Part shown: in pieces, positions 21,091 through 32,689 of the stretch | Layout of the letters: the number at the start of each line of letters is the position of its first letter | How positions within the stretch are numbered: position 1 is the first letter of the stretch | DNA from: Microcebus murinus | Lineage: Eukaryota; Chordata; Mammalia; Primates; Cheirogaleidae | Direction of reading: 5' to 3' | Assembly: GCF_040939455.1 (NCBI RefSeq) | Contig: NC_134122.1 | Location: 28,303,501-28,367,500 of the forward strand | Length of the DNA stretch: 64,000 nucleotides | The notes under the pieces: model-generated | The model's database searches: none | Told to the model about the DNA's origin: nothing | What the model saw: the letters and a program-made list of their open reading frames with translations, nothing else | Translations under genes and position numbers: made by a program

Positions 21091-24000
21091 ATTCTGTCAG
21101 GATGTTCCAATCATGTGATGAATCTGAGAAACCATGCAGAGGGAGCTCAGTCCAGAGGATCTACTGAAAAAAAAAAATGTGGGGAAGTACTAAAGAAATA
21201 GCAAAATGGACAACTTCTTACAAAAATTGTTAATGTTGGGTATTTACATATTTTGTATGACCATAATGTCAGTGTGTGTTTTGTACCTCCAACTCCTGTT
21301 GTTCTGTATATTACCTGTAAGCAGATGATGTATTTTAATCTATTTGACAGAACACATTACTCCAAAAGAGCAAAGTTTTGGAGTGAATAGTGAAATTGAT
21401 GTGGTTATAGACAAAGTGCACAGAACTGAGAAGGGGGAAAATGAGGGCTTCATAGTTTGGTGTTTACCAAGTCAAGAGCAAAGATTGGTAAATTTGCAAG
21501 GAGAAACAGATTAATGGGGCACTAAAATGGAACAACTATAAACATCTGCCACTTGAGAGTTTTCTCTTCAAAACTGGGAAGTTGACTTCTGACCATTGCA
21601 AGCAAAGGGAATGATCCTCTTAGCAGTGGGGAAGGAGGGTATTCTCCGAGAGTTGAGAGTAGGGAGTTCCCAGAATGACCAGGGGGACCATGTAAGCTGA
21701 TCGGGCACTAAATTATAGTCCTGGCTTCCCAACTAACTCTTAAATCTTTCTGCTTAGGAAATTTGAGACAGGGAAACACCAAGGTGGGCTTTCCCAGGAA
21801 AGAGGCACAGATACATCCAGCTGTGGTGTTGCAGTAAGTTTGTCTGTTAAGACTTGGGAAGCATTTTGCAATATTCCCTTTGGCCGTGCTTCCTATGTAC
21901 CTTCCCTGTTCCCACTCTCTTCCCCTGGTTTGTGCTTATTAGGACAGGGGTTGTGAAGGGTCATAGCTGTGAAAGATTTTTTTTTTTTAATCCTAGAGTT
22001 GGTCACCTTTATTCCAGGTAGTCATGCTGATCTACTTACCCAAAGCCAGCTAACCAGGTTCATCCTGCCATCCTCATGGAAGACTCTGTGTATGAATTGG
22101 AGTTAACAGTATTGAAATGCAGTCAAACAATGACAGCAATACTTGCCAGAGGAGCTATATTTCTGTGTCCCACTCTGAGCAACTTCTCAGAAACATGAGG
22201 GGGCTGGGGTTTCCCCATCTGGGAAATCAAATGAAGGTCTGCAGATTTTTAAGTGAAATATAGAATCAGAGAAAAAATTAAGTGTATACCACTTAATTAT
22301 ACAATAGATCATTTCATAGAAATTAGGGTAGATTTTTATTTCAACTACTACTGGAGAATTTAATAAAATGCATTATTGTTTGAAAAGTTTTCATAATGTA
22401 GATTTAGGTTTCATTTTTAGAATAGACACACTACTGTACATTTAAAAGCAGTTACTTATTTTGCTATTCAGATTAATTTTTTATTATATCTGAAGATGAA
22501 ATTATCTGTTTTACTTTTCAAAGCTTTGTGAAACAAACTTGAAGTTATAGGGAGGTAAGCCATCTCCAATTCTGCAGGTCAAACAAAAGTTTTGGAAATA
22601 CTTTTGACATCCCATAATACAGAATGTCTTAACATGAGAACATAATTTTGTATTGTCTGGTTCTGTTTAATAGTGGGCACCACCAATCTCATGTTTTCTG
22701 TTATCCTAAAACAATGAAAGGGAAACAGTGGGCGTTACATAGACTTCTAAACCACGGTCTGCTATGATTTTAATCTTTGAGACTCTCATCTCCACTTACT
22801 AAACAATCATGACTCACTTGAAATTACTCAGTAATCAGCAAAGTTAATTGATCTTTAAAGTTAAATTTTCTCCCTTCAGCAAGCATTCATTAAGCAGTGA
22901 TGCTGAGTATTTTAAGATATAACGAATGAGATCTGTGATTGATTAAAAGGTGGTATTAAAACTTGGATTTCATTCCAGTTTCAGGTTTGAGTTTTAAATT
23001 CCTTTGGTCCTAAAACCAAAGTGACCAGGCAGCTGCAACCACCCAGAGTCACTATCATTCAGTCCCCTGACAAGGTTAGGTGAGTTAGGATGGAGAATTG
23101 GAAAGAGGGGCTAAAGCAGCCCCTCTGGGCTGAGGAGGGATATAGGGGAGACTGTTGGGGGTGTGTTGGGGTTAGTGCTCACTTGCCTTCCCCTCACCTC
23201 AACCAGGGAACAGCATCCAGCTGCTTTTTAAAGTTTTTAGTCTGCCCTAGCAAGGACAAAGCATGTTAGATGTAGAGATGCTTCTGCTGGTAGCAGGGGT
23301 TATTTGAAAACATATATGAGGGGGGTGGGGTGGGAGGAAGCAGATTGTGATTATGCAGGAATATAATGTCCTAAAAATATATGAGTTTAGGGGTAAGGGG
23401 TGGGGTATTCAAGCAAAATCGGTAATTATTTTAAAATGAGCATATGTATTTTTATTAACTTTTAGTTAAATATAGATTATTGCAACCAGGTCAACATGAA
23501 CCTAAATCTATATAGAGAGCTAACTCAGGCATTGTCTTGTTTATTTGTAGACTGGATAAAACAACCTGTCGTGTTTTGTCAATTCCCAGCTTCTTTCTTT
23601 AGAATAAATTAGACCAAAAGAAGAAACTTACTTGTCTTTGTATACCCACAGAATTAAGTTATTGCTGTTAAAAACTAAATTTTTTTCATTTTGCTAGGCT
23701 CTGAAGAGTCCAGGTGCTTAGTAGATGTTCAGTAAGTGATTTTTAAATTGAATTTGTTAAAAATCCTCGTTAACATTTCTAGAAAGGCTTCTTTCAATAA
23801 ATAATGGAATCTTAGAAGAAAAGGTTTTTTTTGTTTTTAAGCTAGGGAACTCTCCTCCATTGAAAATAATAATTTGAAACTTTGAGGTATAAAATTTCAA
23901 TGATAAGAGAAATGGCAGCAAAATAAAATTTATGCGCATTTATAGTCAATGGTCCATTTTAGGAGGCCAGTGTTTCTGACAAATGTTAGAGTAGTGAGGC

Positions 24001-24270
24001 TGGGGAGGAAATTGTGGGGATTTGTAATGAATATTCTCTTTATGTTGTTTCTCTTCTGGGTCATGGTAAAACAATAAATTATCATCTCTAGGTGGCATTA
24101 CTCATAGTGTTTGTTTTTTGTCATCCTTGGTTGTGTAAGTGCATGTTTGGAGTAAACAACAAAGTATGATTTCACAGTTTAAGTTAAAAACTGCAACTGC
24201 AACCCACAAAATCCCCACCACCCGTCTTCATCCAACACTAATATGACCCTGTGGTTAAGTTCATGGAGCA
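21091..24270. other. Intergenic, no recognisable gene
   Basis: About 3.2 kb without coding pattern. G-rich patches occur near 23315-23405. No RNA gene recognised; old repeat content is possible but I cannot classify it. Confidence 0.45.
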
Positions 24271-24274
24271 GCCT

Positions 24275-24485
24275 AGCATGATGGCTAAGCACACAGGCAC
24301 TGGAGCCAGTTTGCCTAGGGTTACATCCTTAATCTACCACGTGCTTGCTGTGTGACCTTGGGTAAGTTTCTTAGAATGTCTTAGTTTCTCATCTGTAAAA
24401 TGGGCTTAGAGTTAATAAATGAGCTAATACATGTAAAGCACACACAACAGTGCCTGATACAAGTGTTCCAAAATTTTAGCTATTG
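24275..24485 (+). repeat. MIR SINE, sense
   Basis: 'atggctaagcacacaggcac', 'gcttgctgtgtgaccttggg' and 'gtttctcatctgtaaaatgg' are MIR hallmarks in order. Confidence 0.88.
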
Positions 24486-24489
24486 TTTC

Positions 24490-25735
24490 CTCTGTGGGCC
24501 TGTCACTCTTCTCTTGAAATTCATTTGGCCCTTATGAAAGTCCCCCCTTTTTTACCTGAAACATGCTGGTAGTATCCTCCATCCCATGAGTCCCTAAAAT
24601 ACATAACCTTGAAACCAGGTCTTTGTGAAAATTGGGGATCCAAGCACAGGTCCCATTTCAATCCCAGGTATTAGGGACAGCATTTCACATGCTTCTGTGA
24701 TTCCAGTTGCCCAAGTCCCTGCTCAGTTCTTTCCCCTGCCCCAGTCCTACAGCTGATTTGCAATCCCAAATCCTCTGAGGAAGCAAAGTTCCCCTGAAGT
24801 AATGGAAATTGCTTGTCCCAAACTACCTTTGCCCCTTTGCAGTAATTGCCACCATGTCTCCTGTCTTCAGCCCAGGCTCTGTTCCAGATTCTTGAACCTG
24901 GGAGGCAATAGGCTAACTCTGCCCTACCGGGATTAGCTGTCGCTGTGTGCTCTGCATTTGGTTCTAGGTTCCACATTATGAAAGAACAGACCAGCATGGT
25001 AAAAGGACAGGGATTGAGTTGGCAATTGAGTCCATTTGATGGAGTTGAAAACCACCTCATGTGAGCAATAAAGTGTTTAGCTTGGTAAAGAAAAAACAAG
25101 GAACATGGTCTCTGCCCTCAAACATCTGAGCCTGTCCTGTTAGAAGAGGGATTCGATTTGTTCTGCATGTTTCTGGTAAGTAGAACTAAATCCTTTCAAC
25201 AAACAGTATCAGGCCATGCCTTGAGTGTTAAGAATAATAAAGGACAGATGTGGCGATGGCAGGTGACCCTCTCCAGAAAGGGCAGAACAGAAAAAGGGTC
25301 TGTGATGGGTGGAGCCACACCTAACCCTGGGAGTCTGACTTTACACCAGAGAGATCAGAAGAAATAATGTAGCCAAGAATTTGGAGGATTCAAAATCCCT
25401 TACTATTTGCAAGTTTTTTCTTTACCAAGCTACTTCACAAAGCTAGTTTTCTCTCACATGTTATAATTTAATCTTTTCCCAATGCTTTAAAGTTGTCAGA
25501 GCAGGTATTCTCATTTTCCAGATGTCAAAAATCTCCAAAAGCCCACTAGCAACAGAGCTCTGGCTCTAAGACATAGTGTGACAAAGATTCTTTGCTTGGC
25601 CAAACTTTAGTCAGGTTTCTAAATCTTCTGCTACATCCATCTGTGCACTTCCTTGTAAAATCCAGTTTAAGCAAAGAACCCTGCTAAGTTAGTGTAGCAA
25701 GAACTCACCATCCTCAGTATCTGATCACCTTTGAC
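24490..25735. other. Intergenic, unassigned
   Basis: A 142-codon open frame on the minus strand (24671-25099) has no domain, no introns and no family resemblance; I treat it as chance. Nothing else is supported. Confidence 0.4.
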
Positions 25736-26408
25736 AACCCCAAATAAGTTACTGAGGCAAAGATCTCAATCGATGAAGGTTTATTAAGCCAAAGTTTGAA
25801 GACACACCTGGGAAAAACACAGGCCACAGATGGATCTGTGACTTTTTCCACAACAGGATTTGGGAACTTAGTTTTTAAAGGGGATAGGATATACAAGCAG
25901 AAGAAAGGAGAAGTGGAGTGTGGGCAGTGATACAAATGGTTACATTCTTGTCAGGTCTAGGAAATCTATATTTTACATAAGATAAAAGGAATGTTAGAAG
26001 AAAAAAAGAGTGAAGAAAGCATCAGTTACGTAGATGTTCCCAGGTAGGCGGAAGAACGTTTGATCCTGTCTTGTCTCTGTTCTGCACATGGGAAGATAAA
26101 CTTGGACTCAACATTATTTGTGTGGAATTAAACATTTAATTTTAGGAGCTAGACCTAGCCTGCAGACCCAAAGTTGCAATTTTCATGTCCTTGCTTATGG
26201 GAAGCCAGCAAGGAATTTTCTTATGATCTGTGGGGACAGTCCTTATAGTTGCCTGAGGCCTTTTACCTTTCTCACTGATGCTAGTAACAGCTGTTCATGT
26301 GAAAGGAAGAGGGTGTTGCATGACTCAGCCTCCAGGTTTGACCTTTCTTTTTGCATAAGGAGTTGGGGGCGGGGAGGTCCTCAGATTTTTCTTTTCCTTT
26401 ACACCCTT
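25736..26408 (-). repeat. LTR-like endogenous retroviral fragment, antisense
   Basis: On the minus strand an AATAAA signal near 25785 is followed by a U5-like stretch ending near 25736. The sequence 'gaaggtttattaagccaaag' is one I associate with ERV1-class LTRs. No open viral gene is present. Family and left end uncertain. Confidence 0.4.
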
Positions 26409-26409
26409 G

Positions 26410-26708
26410 AGATTTGATCAGGTTCCTCATCCTCCACCATCCCCTATGTGATGTCCGATCACCCTAGCTTGCCTTCAGCAAGAACCAGAATGTCTTCTCT
26501 TAGTAATTTTCCACCCATTGACCCCCTACTCTGCTCCTTGTCCATAAATTCCCAGTTGCCCATGTTATATTCAGGTTTGAACCCAATCTCTCTCCTCTAC
26601 TATAGGATTCCATTGCAGTGGTTCCTCTGTCTATCATGATGATCCTGAATAAAGTCTTCCTTACTGTGCTTTAACAAGTATTGTTGAATAATGTTTTCTC
26701 TTTAACAG
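26410..26708 (+). repeat. Solitary LTR-like element, sense
   Basis: Contains 'tgaataaagtcttccttact' with AATAAA near 26648 and 'gtgctttaacaagtattgtt' after it, the arrangement of an R/U5 end of an ERV1-type LTR. No internal viral sequence follows. It lies directly beside the antisense LTR-like piece. Confidence 0.5.
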
Positions 26709-26960
26709 TTGTTAAAGAAACCACTCCACTTTTGTTGTCTTTTCCATTCATTTTCTTTAACAAATGTCTTTGCAGCTTTCCAACATGCTATATATGTGGA
26801 CTCCTTCCAGGAAGAAAAAGGAAATGTTGAGTTGTGACAACACAGCCATGCTCTTACAGAAATCAAGGTTTGATCACCCTCTACTGGCCGAGCATGCTGA
26901 TGGCAGCAAAAATAAGCGATGGTGAGACTGAGCAAGGAGGATCCAGAAAACCACCTTTTT

Positions 26961-27296
26961 TTTTTTTTTTTTTTTTTGAGACAGAGTCTCGCTTTGTTGT
27001 CCAGGCTAGAGTGAGTGCCGTGGCGTCAGCCTAGCTCACAGCAACCTCACACTCCTGGGCTCCAGCGATCCTTCTGCCTCAGCCTCCCGAGTAGCTGGGA
27101 CTACAGGCATGCGCCACCATGCCCGGCCAATTTTTTTTATATACATATCAGTTGGCCAATTAATTTCTTTCTATTTATAGTAGAGACGGGGTCTCGCTCT
27201 TGCTCAGGCTGGTTTTGAACTCCTGACCTTGAGCAATCCGCCCACCTCGGCCTCCCAGAGAGCTAGGATTACAGGCGTGAGCCACCGCGCCCGGCC
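26961..27296 (-). repeat. Alu, antisense, young strepsirrhine type
   Basis: Full-length with the GTTGGCCAATTAATTTC block and a long T run (the tail). Perfect target duplication AGAAAACCACCTTTTT at 26945-26960 and 27297-27312, indicating a recent insertion. Confidence 0.95.
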
Positions 27297-27477
27297 AGAA
27301 AACCACCTTTTTAAGAGAGAACTATGACCACCCTGCTGGAAATGAAGGGAAAGAGCCAGGATGACAGTACACACTGCTAGCTTGTCCCCTTCTGGATTTC
27401 TGCTACAAAGCGCACAGCAATCCTTTCTCTTTTGTCAAGCCAAATAATCTTCCAAGACAAAAGAACACGGAGTATAG

Positions 27478-27624
27478 CAGGATGTGGTGGTATGCGCCTG
27501 TAATCCCAGCTACTCAGGAGGCTGATGTGAGAGGATCCCTTGAGCCCAGTCTGGTCAAGACCCTGTCTCTCTTAAAAAAGAAAGACCCTGTCTCTCTTAA
27601 AAAAAAAAAAAAAAAAAAAAAAAG
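27478..27624 (+). repeat. Alu-type monomer, sense, with duplicated tail
   Basis: 'gcgcctgtaatcccagctac' followed by an A-rich tail. A 25-bp unit (AAGACCCTGTCTCTC plus A-rich end) is repeated in tandem at 27557-27606 before the long A run. Confidence 0.85.
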
Positions 27625-28589
27625 GTAAGAACAAAGTAATATAGAGAAAATAAAGTGGGAGAGTCCAGAGATCATAGTGAGTTCGTGTCTCCAGGCCCAC
27701 ACATTTTGCATTCCAAGATTCAGAAGCAACTTTCAGACATGATTGTGGAACTGCTGTAGGTGACCTTTAAGACAATCATACATGACAGTTCTCAAGCCTT
27801 CTGAAGGGCTGGCAAGGACAACAACTATATGTATTTTGTGGAGGAAAATAACTATAGTCAGTAAATTACTGAATAGAGTCAATTGAAATTATGGGAGAGT
27901 AGATTTTTGCTTTAATTTCAGCAACTTATTAGCAATTAGAACTCTCCAAAAGGAGGGAAGTATCTTCTAAAGTGGTAAGTGCTTTGCCATGGAAAGGGTT
28001 AGCAGCAGAGGGCCATAATAGGAACAACATGTGCATGTTATGAGTGGTTACACTGTGGATAACCAAGGTGACAAATTCCTTCAGTCAACATTTGTTGGAC
28101 TCATTTCTATTATCATTGACCATATCTGTAATTATTTGTTTACATATCTGCCAAGAGCTGTGTATTTTTCATTTTTAAATGTTTGTGTCTTAACATAATG
28201 CCTGACATATTGTAAGTTCTTGATAATTATTGAATGAACTTTGGAAATCAAAACCATTCTGAAGAGGAAATACATATAACACATCATAGTAAGTCACCAG
28301 TCATACTAACATTTCTTTTGTCTAATCTCTTGGGTTTTTGTCATATGGTCATGGTTATATTAACGGAAGAAAATAATGGATATCCTAAATTAGTTTTAAT
28401 ACAATGTGATTTGGATGGACAGCATATTGATCTTTCTAATGATAATTTTGAAAATCCCTTGAGGTATAGCAAGCACACAAGATTGATCAGAGAATCTGGC
28501 TGGTACTCTCAGCTCCGCTACCAATGAGCTAATTAACTAGTGTGCCTTGGATTTGACTTCTTCAGGCACTAGTTTCTTCATCTGAAAAC
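27625..28589. other. Intergenic, unassigned
   Basis: An AT-rich stretch with a 97-codon open frame at 28234-28527 that has no recognisable domain. No RNA gene seen. Confidence 0.4.
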
Positions 28590-29045
28590 AATTTCAGCCC
28601 TTTTGCTCGGGGTGGCAAAGTGTCCTGTTCCGGCACTTCAACTTGGGCAGCCATACCCAACCATACAAAATAGGCCAATGTTAGCCTTTTTGTGGGGGTG
28701 GCCAAGTGGCATGTTTTGGCCCTATAACTTGGCCAGCAATATCCCATCATCCCATAGGGGCCAGCTTCAGCCCTTTAACATGGGGTGGAGAGGGTCCTAT
28801 TTCAGGCCTTTGACTTGGCCGGCAATACCCAGTCATCCCCTATGGGTCAATTTCAGCCCATTTGCTTGGGGTGGCCAAGTAGCCTACTCTAGCCCTTTAA
28901 CTTGGCTGACAGTACCTGACCATCCCCCTGGGACCAATTACAGCCCTTTTGCTTGTCTTGGCCAAGGGGCCTTTAACTTGTATGGCAATTAAAGTCTCTT
29001 TGGACATTAATATTTTACAACTCTAAGCCCCTTTGCTTTATGGGC
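28590..29045. repeat. 86-bp minisatellite, about 4.5-5.5 diverged copies
   Basis: The phrase TTCAGCCCTTTTGCTT and variants recur at about 28593, 28680, 28766, 28852 and 28938, with a faint sixth near 29022. Spacing is 87, 86, 86 and 86 bp. Each unit also contains a GGGTGGCCAAGTG-type segment, a CCTTTAACTTGGC-type segment and a CAATACC...ATC segment. The fifth copy has an internal deletion. A 129-codon frame crosses the array only because stops are absent; 86 is not divisible by three, so its reading shifts between copies. Confidence 0.85.
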
Positions 29046-29289
29046 GCACCACAGCCCATTCCAACAATGGGCTTGGAATTAGAAGGATTTTCTTCAAGCC
29101 TGCATATCACTTAGTGGTTTCATGACTAGGCAAAGACCCTTTGACTGAGGCCAGATGGAGCATCGACAAAGCATTGATGGAAGGGTGGGGGCACTCATGG
29201 AATGTGCACAGGTTTCCTAGTTCTTCCCTGTGCCCCAGTGATCCTGTTCCCATTCCCCATCTGTTTTCCCAGTTCTAAACTCAGAGCAA

Positions 29290-29475
29290 GTATAGTACCT
29301 AAGAGCGCATGCTTTGGGGAAAAGAGAGCCAAGTTTGAATCTTGACTGTCCCACATATCAGTTGTGTGACTTTGGAAAAGTTAGTTTTCTAAGCCCGAGT
29401 TTCCTGATCTATAAAATTTCACAGGGTAAATATACTAAGGATTATAATACTTCATAGAATCAAGCCAATGAATGT
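29290..29475 (+). repeat. MIR SINE, sense, diverged
   Basis: 'tcagttgtgtgactttggaa' corresponds to the MIR core, preceded by 'gcgcatgctttggggaaa' and followed by a MIR-like 3' part. Confidence 0.65.
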
Positions 29476-29964
29476 AAATATGTGAGTAACAGATTGTTTC
29501 CAAAAATGGTCACAACCCCAGATAATGGTCCATTATCTCCCACATACTCCTGAAATGTGACCAAGAGATAGAGGGTGTTTTTCCTCCCCTTGATTCTGGC
29601 CCAATAACCTGTTTTATAAACCAAATGTGGTAGAAATTATTCTATGTAACTTCCAAGGCTGAGCTTAAGACATCTACAAGTTCCACCTTCACCTCTTAAA
29701 ATGCTCCTTTCGAGGAATGCCACAAAGAAGCCCAAGCAGCCATGCAAAGAGACTCACATGAAGGAGAACCAAGGCCCCAGACAAACATCCCCATCTGAGC
29801 TCCAGTCTAGGGCGCCAGTACCAACTGCCAGCCATCCTACCTCCTCAGTTGACTCTATAGGAAGCAGAACAACCCAGCCACCCCACAGATTTATGAGATT
29901 ATGTGAAAAATATTAAGTAATTATTATGTTAAGGCATTATGGGAGTTTTGGTTTTTTGTCTTGG

Positions 29965-30125
29965 CTTTTTTTTTGGAGACAGGGTTTCGCTCTGTTGCTA
30001 GGGCTAGAGTACAATAGCATTGTCATGGCTCACTGAAACCTCAGGCTCCTGGGCTTCAGTGATCCTCCCACCCTGGCCTGCCAAAGTGCTGGGGTTACAG
30101 GCACGAGTCACCATGCTTAGCCAAG
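29965..30125 (-). repeat. Alu-type monomer (FLAM-like), antisense
   Basis: 'ggagacagggtttcgctctg' through 'gttacaggcacgagtcacca', antisense, one arm only. Confidence 0.8.
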
Positions 30126-30589
30126 GGACTAAGTTTTGCAGTAGTTTTTTATGCAATAAAGAACTGAAACCATATATATTAGGAAAATGATAATTTTGTC
30201 TGAGGCTTGCTTCAAAATAATCCAGTGGGAAGCGCATGGGGGAATGAATGAAAACTTTGACGTGGTAATTGTTGAAGCTGGTCAGTGGGTACAAGGAGAT
30301 TCATTATGTCATGTTCTCTACTCTTGAATGTCTTTGAAAATAAACTTTTTAAAAATGATCCTAGAATACATCATAGGAAAATGATGTCAAGTATGTATAA
30401 ATTTACGGTGCATTTAGACAGGGAATTCCGTGTGCAGGCATATTGTCCCTCAACAAATGTGAGTTTTGCAGGACCAGACCCTGGGTAAAAACAGTAGGCA
30501 AGGTCTCAAACTGTTCGCCTTGGGGGACAACCCAGCTCCTCCCACACACGCCTCAGTGGCCAGCGAAGGCCCAAGACACCGAGATGCCA
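30126..30589. other. Flank upstream of ZSCAN21, unassigned
   Basis: AT-rich sequence leading into the CpG island. No feature seen. Confidence 0.4.
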
Positions 30590-30960
30590 AGAAGACCTGC
30601 CCATTTCCTAGAGGGGCCGTCACGGCCCCACAAACCCTCCGCGGGGCGGAGCTATGACGCGCTTCCGGTCCCGCCGGCCCGCGGTGCGTGGTGCTTTCTC
30701 CGGCGTCTAGAGCGGCTCTGACTTACGGTGAGCTTGCTGATACCTGGTTAGCGTGGCGGACGAACAAGGGAGCCTTGGCCCGAAGGTTTGGAGAGGAAGG
30801 AGTGGGTTTAGCAGCTGTGGCCTCCGGGGACGCCCCCAGACCGGTCCTAGGAGGGCTGTGGGGAGGAGCCCCCGTCCCCACCCAGCCCCAGCTGGTGGAG
30901 GCGCCGGCTCACCGGAAAGCCTTTCCCTCTACGCAGGGCTTTTGACAAATGGTACCTAGT
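30590..30960 (+). promoter_or_regulatory. ZSCAN21: CpG-island promoter of ZSCAN21
   Basis: High CpG density. A GC box GGGGCGG at 30643-30649, a CRE-like TGACGC at 30655-30660 and an ETS site CTTCCGG at 30662-30668 are closely spaced just upstream of exon 1. No TATA box. Open frames in this island are compositional. Confidence 0.8.
30670..30727 (+). other. ZSCAN21: ZSCAN21 noncoding exon 1 (approximate 5' end)
   Basis: Donor CTTACG|GTGAGC at 30727/30728, nearly the same as the ZKSCAN1 exon 1 donor. The left edge is inferred from the promoter motifs. An in-frame TGA lies a few codons before the donor, closing any N-terminal extension of the SCAN exon frame. Confidence 0.55.
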
Positions 30961-32689
30961 CTCTTTCGCGTTCTAGAAGAGTTTTTCTGTGCGTTCCCTA
31001 AGACGAGTCGTTTGTCAGTCTGACTGTGGCTGCTTCTTTTCCTCGTTGATCTGGAGGCTAATTGATGGGAACGCGCCGCAGGGGTTGGGAACCTCATTAG
31101 AGGTCTTAGAAACCTTGGGTGGTGTCCAATCTAAGGGAGGGACTTACTCCCTTGTGGCTTTGTTAGTGTTACGAAGCATACATATAACATCTGCTCGTTT
31201 GGAAACTAACATTTTTAGAGAACTATTTATAAATAGAGTGTCAAGGAAAGGTGATTTGGTGTGTGAGGTACTTGGAAACCCACCAGTTGAACTGTGCAAG
31301 ACACTTGTTTTCAATTACTGAAGGCTGCTATGGGGAAAGTGAGTATTGGTCTAGGACCGAACTAGGATCTTTCAAGTGACGCACAATTTGGTTCAGCTTA
31401 AAGAAGACTTTGTAACAATTAAAACCGTCCAATAGTAGGATTCTGTGCCTCAAGAATTATCTAATTTGCTTGCCTAGGAGTTTTCATTGACAGAGTGAGA
31501 TGTATTAAAGGTATTCTAGCAGTAGTACGTGCTGTTCAGTTGATAGAATCTGTGATAATTTGATTTTATTTATGCCTCATCTTCCAGAAGGGTTTTGGAC
31601 AGTTTTATAACGGCATGTAAGCTTTGGGAAATTGGCATAAAGGAAGGGGAAAAACTGGGAACAGAACAAAGGCCTGCTATTGATCATGAACTTTTGTTTG
31701 ATGGGCCTCTTGAGCTAAACATTTTAGACAGTTTTTAAAAAGTAATCCACTGTCATTGAAGACAATGTGAGTTCTTTATGAAGACTCTGTTTTTCTATTG
31801 AAAAATTCAAAAGCCAAGACCTGGAGAGCATCCCTATATGAACCTTTAGACAAAAATGTGAAATTACCAGCTTTCTTCAAGGAGGAAAAGAAATAATAAG
31901 ATAGTGCATAATCAGATTTTTTTAATCTTGTGAATTTGATACATGGAATCATTTCATTGTAGCTTTAATTTGCATTTCTGTTCTTGTAACTAAAGTTAAG
32001 CATCTTTTCATGGATTAATTGCTAAACTGAGACTTGAAAGACAGAAGCATACCACAAGTATTGGGCATTGATAGAGCATAGAGAATGAGAAAGGAAATGA
32101 TGAGAATGAATGGAGAGGCAGAGACCAGATTGTGACTTTTCTTACAAAGATATTGAAGAGTTTTAAGCAGCTGAATGATATGAGCAGATTTGTATTTTAA
32201 ACCCTGCAGATAGCCTTTGAGCCTGTGGCAATAAAATTGCCAAACTGGAAAATGGCTTGTGTGAATTCAAAGAAAGATATTTTCAGAATGTTGCCAGCTA
32301 GTTAAAAGTCAAAGGTATTTGGTCAAATTAAAAAATAGGCATTGTGTTACATTTAAAATAGATCTGCTAGACCATAAAACTAAATAAATAAATAAAATAG
32401 ATCTGCTAGAAACGTATTAGGCCAATGTTCTGACAATTGTTGGAAAAGAATCAGAAATTAACTATTGTTGCTCCTAGAGAAAAGGCAGGCACTTATTTTT
32501 TTAAATAATCAGAAAAGGGCTTCAAAAGTTTTTAAATATCCAATTAACTGTAAGAATCTGCTTGAAAATCATAAATGTTGTTGAAGTTAACAGCTGTATT
32601 TCTCTTTACTACCCTTCTATAATGGAACAGCACTAACCAAAGCTGCTTTTTCCCCCCAATGCCCCATAATTTTTTTATTTAAATAAGTG

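Noticed and set aside
24671..25099. 142-codon minus-strand frame
   Set aside because: No domain, no splice support, no family resemblance; within what chance gives over 64 kb.
26834..27218. Alu-derived frames such as 26834-27034 and 27015-27218
   Set aside because: They are translations of antisense Alu sequence; the same words recur at 36667-36924.
28603..28992. 129-codon frame at the minisatellite
   Set aside because: The repeat period is not a multiple of three and copies are read in different frames; no conserved protein repeat results.
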